Shown here: piece by piece, positions 57,001 through 64,000 of the stretch
Numbering within the stretch: position 1 is the first letter of the stretch
Layout: each line of letters starts with the position of its first letter
Assembly (NCBI GenBank): GCA_029465975.1
Contig: CM055760.1
Location: 8,710,575-8,774,574, forward strand
Reading direction: 5' to 3'
DNA from: Dallia pectoralis
Taxonomy: Eukaryota > Chordata > Actinopteri > Esociformes > Umbridae
Length of the DNA stretch: 64,000 nt
Position numbers and translations under genes: made by a program
The notes under the pieces: model-generated
Database searches by the model: none
The model's input: only the letters and a program-made list of their open reading frames with translations
Told to the model about the DNA's origin: nothing

Positions 57001-60000
57001 AATATCATGACAGCGTCGGTGGACCGTCCGTCACTTGGGGAACTTTAAAGAGACTTTCTGGATAGCAAAACTATCTTTTCAATTGAGCATTTCGTCTCCC
57101 ACTTTTGGAGGTCCCACTGAACGCACCGTTAGAAACGTCAGCTGCAGAGCTTCAGAGCGCTTTACGTCGTGCAGAACCGAGGTTTCTTGGTTAATACGGC
57201 GTTCTGCCTATCTGGCGTATTAGTGTAAATGGGGTTGTAGACACGGGCAGCGCCACACAGGGTAGGGCCGACTCCTTCACTCTAAGTGCAGCTGCTGGTC
57301 ATATTCCAACCATCAGCGGATGTGTGGATCAATGCTTGGTTTACAGCTTTACATCATCCCTGTAATGCCTGGGCAATCAGAAACCCGTGGCGAAAAGAGC
57401 ACACGTCGTCCCAGCGCGTTCTCCGACGCCGTTCTCGTCGTCCTCGCTCACTCCAACTGAATGACCCGTAGGGAGCGCGCCCCGATCTCCATGGACCAGG
57501 CTTCCCCTAAAACCGGAGACACGGGGGGGAGGGAGGGGAGGGGGGTGGTTCGACATTGAACTGGTACAGATCACTGCAGAGGATACTTCAGTGGTGATGG
57601 AGAAATCGGGTAAATGAGGAATCGAGTTGAATTTATTTGTTTTTAACTCGACACCTTTTCACCGGACTCCATTTTTCAGGGTTTGAGAAAAAGTGACAAC
57701 TCAGTTTTTCCCCTGAAGACTAAAGAGTTAAACGAATGCCAGCCGGAATGGATTAACGGTTATCAGAGCTCTACTTTTACCTGACCTTTTTACTTATGTT
57801 CCTCAGTGCTATGGTCTTGACAATGCTGGTCACCACCAGGCACCGTGACGCTTTGACCGTGTGTGTTGGGTTGGAGGGTCGAACGGGCCGAGAGTGATCA
57901 ACAGATGTCTGTGTGCTCTGCTATCGTAGGCGTCTTCCATGTCTTCTAATAAACACATAGATGCAGCTGCAAACAAGCTGTGGAAATGTGTTGAATGAAT
58001 ATTTTGTGCCGGGCAATCGCACGCATATATAGGTTATATATCGGTTGTTCCTGAAATCCATCGGACATGGTACTGGATGGTATGGAACTGATCGCCATTA
58101 TTGTGGTCATCGGCCTGTTTTTCGTCATGTTCAAGCAGTTTGGCGTCTGGGAACCCTTGGTTTTAGATGGTAAGTAGCGGACAAACCTCTCCGTTTATTT
58201 CTTCTCAGAGATGTCCTGTTGCCAACCCATGGAGAGAAACGCTTTGCACTGTATTGTGGTAGTTGAAGCGTTGTGTGTTTGAGTGCAGTCACTTTATGAG
58301 AGCGCTAACTCAAACTTAAGTCAAAGTTCCTCTTTGGGAACTCCTACTTGTGACTGAAAATGGAAAACAAACTGTAAACTAAATACTGTTGCCCTCTGAC
58401 TAATTGTGATTGTATGTGTTGCTTCTTCTTTCTTTACTCTCCGACACTTCAACCTCTCTCTGACTTGATCCGTTTTCCTCTCTTTCCTCTCACTGTAGAT
58501 GGTGAGCACCACCTCTAGTTCAAACTGCACGTGTTCTTCATTTCCTATTTCCTATTTAAGTCTTTATTGATTTATGATCTCTGTCCCGCGCACACTTTTC
58601 CATATTTATTTGAGTTTCACATGTTTATTTCATCAGTTTCATCCCCTCGTTCGCCCTGATTGTATCCAATTTAATTCTCTATGACCTACCACAAAACTTT
58701 TCCCCGTTGTTAATTTCTTCCAGTCGTTCAAACATCTTGTCCATCGCCCTTCTGGATTTTTCTCATCTGCTCTCGTCCGATTCTGGACTCTCACCTGATC
58801 TGCATTCTCCTTTCACCTTTCTCCTTGTCCCAACTTTTTGCTTCCTTTCCTCCTCTCGCTTCCCTTCACCTTTTGTCTTGTCCCAACTCTCCTCCCGTCT
58901 CTCTATCTCTCTCTCTCTCCCTTTCCTCTCTCCAACAGAGAGTACCGATTGTGAACTGGAGCTTTTTGCAGTTCGTTACCAGCCTGAAGGCTTGGAACAG
59001 CTCCAGAGCCAAACCAAGTTCACTCGGAAGGAGTTGCAGTCACTCTACAGAGGCTTTAAAAACGTGCGTCCGGGAAGTGGTGGGCGTTTGTGTCTCACAA
59101 TATCTTCAACATGGTTGTATTTCTTACACACACGCCCTCCAAGCTGTAACATGGACCGTATATAAGCTGTGCTTAACCTGTTGAGCGAATCGATCATAAT
59201 ACATAATGTATGTTCGTGATTTACATTTGAGTAATTCAGACGATGCTGTTATCTAGAGTGCAGTCGTCGTAAGACAACTCGACCCTGAAAGCGTGGTCGT
59301 ATTGGCTCAGTGCGGACAGTAAACACGTTGTCCTCCCGAACAGGAGTGTCCGAGTGGCCTGGTGGACGAGGACACGTTCAAGACCATCTACTCACAGTTC
59401 TTCCCCCAGGGAGGTAGGAATCTGCCCGCAAGTGGTGCAGCGGAGACGACTGCGTTTAGCGGGGAGACGCCTTTCATCTGCTTCTGTGTTGTCAGCTGTT
59501 TCAGGGCGGGGGGTGGTTGATGGTGGCGTTTATGGCATTGGGAGCGTGGAGATAACACAACAGTTTGGAATCGACATTTTGTCGGAACCTGGCTGGTCGA
59601 TGTGTTTGTGACGTAAACGTTGACCCGTTAAGTCTTGAGCAAAGTGAAGGTGGATGATAGAGGAGAGGGTATCCAACAGTCATTCACAACAGTAATTCAC
59701 AACAGTCATTCACTGTACGCCCAGTATGAACATTGGTACTTTCTTCTCAGATGCCACTACGTACGCACATTTCCTGTTCAACGCTTTCGACATGGACAGA
59801 AATGGCGCTATCCGTTTTGAGGTGAGGAACCTTTTAGGATAACCGTCGCCATAATATTTAACCATAGCCATCCCAATGACGTGCTAAATAAGAAAAACGG
59901 CCTGCATAGACAAACGCGTTTTCTTTGCAGGACTTTGTGATTGGTCTGTCTGTGCTGCTTAGAGGCTCAGACACAGAGAAACTCCGGTGGGCCTTCAATC

Positions 60001-62601
60001 TATACGATATCAACAAGGATGGCTACATAACCAAGGAGGTACAGTCCAAGATTTGCTGTCTGTTAAATAGTCCTGTTTTTCGAGACAACAATGACTCATG
60101 ACTGATTCACTTTTTAACCCAACTATATTATGGGGACACAAATGTTGTTGAACTGTGGTAGTAAAACGTTTTTCTGTTTGTGTGGGTCTGCGTGTGTGTA
60201 TGCGAGTGTGCATGTGCCTCTCTGTGTGTGTGCGTGTCCATGTGCTTGTGTGTGTGTGCGCATGTGTGTCTGCATGTGCGTCTGTGTGTGCGTGTGCCTG
60301 TCTGTGTGTGTGTGCATGTCCACGTGTGTGTGTTTGTGTGTGTGTCCATGTGCGTGTTTGTGTGTGCATGTGTGTCTGCATGTGCGTCTGTGTGTGCATG
60401 TGTGTGTGTGTGTGTGCGCGTGCATGTGTGTGTGTGTGTGTGTGTGCGTGTAGGAGATGCTTGCCATAATGACGTCCATCTATGACATGATGGGCAGGTA
60501 TACGTCTCCCAGCGTCCGTGATGACGATCCATCTGAGCACGTGGAGAAGTTCTTTCAGGTGTGTACCCAGCAGGTGGTCTTCTCCCATACACACTTCATA
60601 GATGTCAGGTGTGTACACAGCAGGTGGTCTTCTCCCATACACACGTTATACATGTCAGGTGTGTACCCAGCAGGTGGTCTTCTCCCATACATACTTCATA
60701 CATGTCAGGTGTGTACCCAGCAGGTGGTCTTCTCCCATACACACTTTATACATGTCAGGTGTGTACCCAGCAGCTGGTCTTCTCCCATACACACTTCATA
60801 CATGTCAGGTCACAGGTGTGTACCCAGCAGGTGGTCTTCTGCCATACACACTTCATACATGTCAGGTGTGTACCCAGCAGGTGGTCTTCTCCCATACACA
60901 GTTCATACATGTCAGGTGTGTACCCAGCAGGTGGTCTTCTCCCATACACACTTCATACATGTCAGGTGTGTACCCAGCAGGTGGTCTTCTCCCATACATA
61001 CTTCATACATGTCAGGTGTGTACCCAGCAGGTGGTCTTCTCCCATACACACTTTATACATGTCAGGTGTGTACCCAGCAGGTGGTCTTCTGCCATACACA
61101 CTTCATACATGTCAGGTGTGTACCCAGCAGGTGGTCTTCTCCCATACACACTTCATACATGTCAGGTGTGTACCCAGCAGGTGGTCTTCTCCCATACACA
61201 CTTCATACATGTCAGGTGTGTACCCAGCAGGTGGTCTTCTCCCATACACACTTTATACATGTCAGGTGTGTACCCAGCAGCTGGTCTTCTCCCATACACA
61301 CTTCATACATGTCAGGTCACAGGTGTGTACCCAGCAGGTGGTCTTCTGCCATACACACTTCATACATGTCAGGTGTGTACCCAGCAGGTGGTCTTCTCCC
61401 ATACACACTTTATACATGTCAGGTGTGTACCCAGCAGCTGGTCTTCTCCCATACACACTTCATACATGTCAGGTCACAGGTGTGTACCCAGCAGGTGGTC
61501 TTCTGCCATACACACTTCATACATGTCAGGTGTGTACCCAGCAGGTGGTCTTCTCCCATACACAGTTCATACATGTCAGGTGTGTACCCAGCAGGTGGTC
61601 TTCTCCCATACACACTTCATACATGTCAGGTGTGTACCCAGCAGGTGGTCTTCTCCCATACATACTTCATACATGTCAGGTGTGTACCCAGCAGGTGGTC
61701 TTCTCCCATACACACTTTATACATGTCAGGTGTGTACCCAGCAGGTGGTCTTCTCCCATACACACTTCATACATGTCAGGTGTGTACCCAGCAGCTGGTC
61801 TTCTCCCATACACACTTTATACATGTCAGGTGTGTACCCCGCAGGTGGGGTACACACCTGCGGGGTACACACCTGACATGTAAAAAGTGTGTATGGGAGA
61901 AGACCATACACACTTTATACATGTCAGGTGTGTACCCCGCAGGTGGTCTTCTACCATACACACTTCATACATGTCAGGTGTGTACACAGCAGGTGGTCTT
62001 CTTCCATACACACTTTATACATGTTCACATCCTGGTAAAAAGTGTCCGTTTGTGTTGCTTCACTATTTCTTTAGATGCAGCATTTAATTGAACAACGCCC
62101 TAACCTTTACTGATTACCTTTTTCAGAAAATGGATCGTAACAGAGACGGGGTGGTGACCATTGATGAGTTCATAGAGACCTGTAAGAAGGTATACAAACG
62201 GTAGAAACTATTTATTCACACCCCTTACAACATTTACGGCAATATGTAAATATACACTGCTTCAATTTACTATGGTACATTTATCTACACCGGAAACAAA
62301 CTGTACAGTAATACATTTATAGCATATATATGTAAAGCATATAACTTGTATGTTAGTAATACACGTGTCCATCCTGTAAAAATATCCCGACTAGCCGCAA
62401 GGTTTTTAATATCCCAGAAGATCCGGTAGTTTGTAGAAAGGATGCTAAGTGACAGGGTAGTTTTACAAACATCCCCGGTTCTACCATGAGTCGTGTTTAA
62501 TTGTCATTGTGTCCAGAACAACTGATGTATCCGCTGTTCATTCCCCTCACCAGGATGAGAACATCATGGCCTCCATGCAGCTGTTTGAGAACGTCATCTA
62601 G
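48038..62601 (+). CDS. kcnip3: Kv channel-interacting protein 3 / calsenilin / DREAM (9 coding exons)
   Basis: Neuronal calcium sensor of the recoverin family. KChIP3 is a cytoplasmic auxiliary subunit of Kv4 channels and also acts as the Ca-regulated repressor DREAM and the presenilin partner calsenilin. Exons: 48038-48043 (Met-Gln), 51635-51818, 58939-59063, 59344-59413, 59751-59821, 59931-60038, 60454-60558, 62127-62189, 62554-62601. The lengths 125/70/71/108/105/63 are the conserved KChIP set, all phases agree, and the product is 259 aa (human about 256). Exon 2 gives the KChIP3-type RITRKSLMKCCFIKWI with the paired Cys that is palmitoylated in mammals. Later readings are CELELFAVRYQPEGLEQLQ, FTRKELQSLYRGFKN, EF-hand loops DMDRNGAIRFE, DINKDGYITKEE and DRNRDGVVTIDE, and the end SMQLFENVI. 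MLAIM and SIYDMMGR favour KCNIP3 over 1, 2 and 4. Exon 7 is flanked by TG repeats and a 50-bp donor array. Confidence 0.95.
50125..50843. repeat. 18-bp minisatellite in kcnip3 intron 1
   Basis: About 40 units of GATAACACACGGCCGGTT, with GACAACACAC units grouped at 50230-50445 and GGCAGGTT units interspersed later. The 18-bp length keeps long six-residue-repeat frames open on both strands. There is no evidence of coding. Confidence 0.97.
51420..51634. repeat. TTACCCGGGTGTGTG array ending at the kcnip3 exon 2 acceptor
   Basis: Nine or so units built on TTACCCGGGTGTGTG, with spacers TATCTA, TGTGTCACCTG or TCATCTG. The last unit runs into TTTCCCAGCAG, the exon 2 acceptor. The acceptor is a NAGNAG site: CAG at 51632-51634 or 51635-51637 could serve, adding or dropping one Gln. 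Confidence 0.9.
51985..52310. repeat. CT-rich tandem repeat in kcnip3 intron 2
   Basis: About nine copies of the 15-mer CTCGTCTTCTTCTCC, grading into CTCTTTCTC/CCTCC variants. It begins about 170 bp after the exon 2 donor. Confidence 0.95.
52668..52990. mobile_element. hAT-like MITE in kcnip3 intron 2 (323 bp)
   Basis: Inverted ends CAGGGGAGGGCAAAC and the complement of CAGGGATGAGCAAAC, the familiar hAT-type terminus. Flanking 8-mers CTTTAGTG and CTTAAGAG agree at 6 of 8 positions, a decayed target duplication. The interior is AT-rich and non-coding. The right end recurs at 45640-45724. Confidence 0.75.
53000..55170. other. kcnip3 intron 2 DNA without a recognised exon
   Basis: AT-rich sequence. 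The part around 53770-54010 has the feel of an old interspersed repeat (GAACCAAAGTGGTCCCAGAA, later GCGTCAAAGGCTGCTGTCAT), but I could not assign a family. No exon in phase with the kcnip3 readings was seen. Confidence 0.4.
55185..55400. repeat. 37-bp tandem repeat, about five degenerate copies
   Basis: Units of CTGTCTGTCTGCTAGGGAGG plus TAGAGCGGTGCTCTAAA. The first two units are divergent and the last is followed by a short (CTGT)n run. Confidence 0.85.
55663..56003. repeat. 17-bp minisatellite in kcnip3 intron 2
   Basis: About 20 units of GGGTTGGGTACATCACA, some with ACAGCACA, and two units with one extra A. No stop is present in the + strand unit, which explains the long glycine-rich frames. 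Confidence 0.97.
56085..56640 (-). mobile_element. Tc1-like transposon, C-terminal transposase fragment
   Basis: On the minus strand a decayed Tc1-type transposase end can be read: LLHHDTVPIAQAMLRSNYLG, GILSIMEWPAQSPTQFELI, then after a slip AREVFLEAWGEISSDHLTT. This covers the last catalytic region (the MEWPxQSPxxNPIE motif of the family, damaged here). Downstream, 56090-56165 (GAGGTCAAAGGTTTGGGGTC) is the terminal region. Frameshifts and missing parts make it inactive. It differs in sequence from the Tc1 fragments at 13940 and 38719. Confidence 0.75.
56800..58066. other. Region upstream of the alternative kcnip3 first exon
   Basis: Holds a C/CCCTCCCTCG tract (56807-56870), then GC-richer DNA (57000-57550) before the transmembrane-type first exon. 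A second kcnip3 promoter and 5' UTR should lie here by inference, but I could not place a start site. Confidence 0.4.
58067..58169 (+). CDS. kcnip3: Alternative first exon of kcnip3 (transmembrane N-terminus)
   Basis: ATG at 58067 opens MVLDGMELIAIIVVIGLFFV, continuing MFKQFGVWEPLVLD, and the exon ends GATG|GTAAGT in phase 1. That is the same phase as exon 2 (51818), so both splice to the common exon at 58939 (D-E-S-T-D). Residues 7-22 form a hydrophobic helix. This is the KChIP4a/KChIP2x/KChIP3x type of N-terminus, known in mammals to place KChIPs in membranes and to slow Kv4 inactivation or retain channels. The predicted isoform is 230 aa. Confidence 0.85.
60181..60450. repeat. TG-rich repeat forming the kcnip3 exon 7 acceptor tract
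   Basis: About 270 bp of TGTG with GTGCATGTG and GTGTCTG steps, ending TGTGTGCGTGTAG|GAG at the exon 7 acceptor. There is almost no ordinary polypyrimidine tract before this acceptor. Confidence 0.95.
60559..62030. repeat. 50-bp minisatellite beginning at the kcnip3 exon 7 donor
   Basis: About 29 units of GTGTGTACCCAGCAGGTGGT, CTTCTCCCATACACACTTCA and TACATGTCAG, starting at the first intron base after TTTCAG. Some units are 57 bp with an added GTCACAG. Each unit restarts with CAG|GTGTGT, identical to the real donor, and also holds CAG|GTGGTC. No stop is present in any + frame of the unit, so the exon 7 frame stays open to 62091. An inverted unit lies at about 61853-61904. Confidence 0.97.
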
Positions 62602-62709
62602 ATCCACGGACGAACAGGGAAAACGTGGCTAGACGTCTCGGTTCCGATTCCCTTTCATTGCTTTCGGAATTCTCCGAGCCCTCTGCACTTTAAAATCTCA
62701 CCGTTTGAT

Positions 62710-62715
62710 AATAAA
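62710..62715 (+). promoter_or_regulatory. AATAAA polyadenylation signal candidate of kcnip3
   Basis: AATAAA 109 bp after the kcnip3 stop codon. A short 3' UTR would end just downstream, though longer forms are possible. Confidence 0.45.
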
Positions 62716-64000
62716 AGACGACGTGCGTTCATCAAACTAAGGGAAGTGAACATCTCACAAGGGACACGACGACACGTGACAATTTAAATGTCCGACTGCA
62801 CTACGTATAAGAAAACGATGGTTCTGCTGACAGATGTACTTCCATTCAAATGAGCCCACGGGGAAATTGCTCCATAAAGACTGACACATTGGTGTTCTGT
62901 AGAGCCGTATAAATATGTACAGTATCTAATAGTCCAGCTTGAACTTACTGGGATCCTATGCATGTTTGCTTGAGGCCAGAGCATGTTGACGTGAACACAA
63001 CGGACAGCAAACACAATCATTTGTTTTAAATAGGCTGAAATCATTCCAGTATTATTGTATTTGCGTGTGTGTGTGTGGGGGGGGGTGTTACATAACTGGA
63101 TTCCTACTACACGTGGACATTTGCACAGTAGCTAAACGATGTAAGCTCTTCACATCGTCGTCGCCGCGGGCATTGCTCATTAGCATCTGGAAGGTTCGGT
63201 TGATGTGGCCGTAGCGTCATCCCCCCGTCGTCATCCTCTGTCGCCGGGCTACCAAACCACGTGACGCCGTCATGGCGTGGCACACACGCGGAGAGAGAAT
63301 GCACAGTATTTTAAAACGTTGTCGATGATCACTTGATTTCGTAATTGCACAAACGGTTGACCTGCACAATGCATGACCGTGCACTTTCCCAACAGGTGGT
63401 AATTTTCCGTGGCAATAAATGGTTATAAACGATACCCACGCGTGTTTGGTGAAGTTACTGGCTCCACTGGGGGCGTCCTGACCTCTTCTATTTTTGGGTT
63501 GAGATTATAAGAATGCATTCATATTAAGGCCTGGGTGGTCATTGTGGTATTTAAAAGTTCACACTTACTCTTACTCCTTAAGAATAAATGTACATGTAAT
63601 TTGGCACAAACAAGGCAGTGACTCAGCACCAGGAATATGGTATTTTATTACATACAAGCAATAAGCAAGTTTATTTATATAGCACAATGCATACATAGAA
63701 GCAATTCAATGTGCTTACAAAGGACAAAAGAAGATATAGTAAAATACATGTTTACTGGCAACATTAAATCTCAGTAGTAACTGTGTACATTTCACATCTA
63801 GGTTCAAAAGGTCTTCACTTTAGAACCTTTTCAGGTCTTCAGAACCTGGCCAAGAAGTCGTTAGAACTTCCATGTCTTAAAATACAAAGTGCATTTATAA
63901 ACACAGGGTTTTACCGAGAACACACCTGCATTTCAGCTTCAGCTCACGGACACACGGCCTGATATTCTGTTGTAGAACTCTCCAATACAAAGCAGAATTA
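62716..64000. other. 3' flank of kcnip3, no gene seen
   Basis: No supported gene. A short (GT)n(G)n run lies near 63065-63087. The part 63660-63735 (GCAAGTTTATTTATATAGCA, CAATTCAATGTGCTTACAAA) matches a sequence I know as widespread in fish genomes, so it is probably the end of an interspersed repeat running out of the window. Confidence 0.5.

Noticed and set aside
58495..58502. Possible 3-nt microexon (TAG|ATG|GTGAGC) between the alternative first exon and the common exon
   Set aside because: The signals flank only three bases, and the direct join 58169 to 58939 already gives the expected KChIP reading (D-E-S-T-D).
48038..62601. kcnip2 or kcnip4 instead of kcnip3
   Set aside because: Exon 2 (RKSLMKCC...KWI) and the MLAIM, SIYDMMGR and final SMQLFENVI readings agree best with KCNIP3. 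The transmembrane first exon also occurs in KCNIP3x, so it does not force KCNIP4.

Overview
The window is nuclear DNA from a ray-finned fish, almost certainly a teleost. It holds intron-rich vertebrate genes with GT-AG junctions, fish-type Tc1, hAT, TTAA-type, LINE and Ty1/copia remnants, and very many tandem arrays. The species cannot be told from the sequence. All gene models were joined by hand from splice sites, reading phase and remembered family sequences; no search was run.

Layout. 1-1.2 kb: end of a 13-bp satellite array. 1.5-5.0 kb (+): three-exon RFamide GPCR (neuropeptide FF receptor 1-like). 5.0-11.2 kb: no gene, an E-box-bearing tandem repeat and an internally deleted hAT transposon with exact 8-bp target duplication. 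11.2-28.6 kb (+): complete 20-exon tolloid metalloprotease (tll1-like, 979 aa). 29-32 kb: 32-bp array and unremarkable DNA. 32.1-34.7 kb (-): six-exon TRIM E3 ligase with RING, B-box, coiled coil and PRY-SPRY. 35.3-38.1 kb: TTAA-flanked DNA transposon with a 5'-truncated LINE nested inside. 39.0-39.5 kb (-): single-exon divergent profilin. 40.2-42.6 kb: decayed Ty1/copia retrotransposon. 43-48 kb: two CTCF-like motifs and a 42-bp array. 48.0-62.6 kb (+): kcnip3 (KChIP3/DREAM/calsenilin), with a soluble/palmitoylatable N-terminus (259 aa) and a second, transmembrane-type first exon (230 aa). 62.6-64 kb: 3' flank.

The genes belong to different pathways (neuropeptide signalling, extracellular matrix/BMP processing, ubiquitylation, actin, Kv4 channel regulation), so this is ordinary chromosomal neighbourhood, not an operon-like system.

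The most unusual signal is the placement of minisatellites relative to splice sites. In tll1 intron 10 a 38-bp array starts at the exon-intron junction and copies the end of the exon plus the donor about nine more times. In kcnip3 intron 7 a 50-bp array of about 29 units starts at the donor and repeats CAG|GTGTGT in each unit, while the same exon has a TG-repeat acceptor. In kcnip3 intron 1 an array runs up to a NAGNAG acceptor. Retained kcnip3 intron 7 would stay open in frame for about 1.5 kb. One tll1 intron has a GC donor, confirmed by phase.
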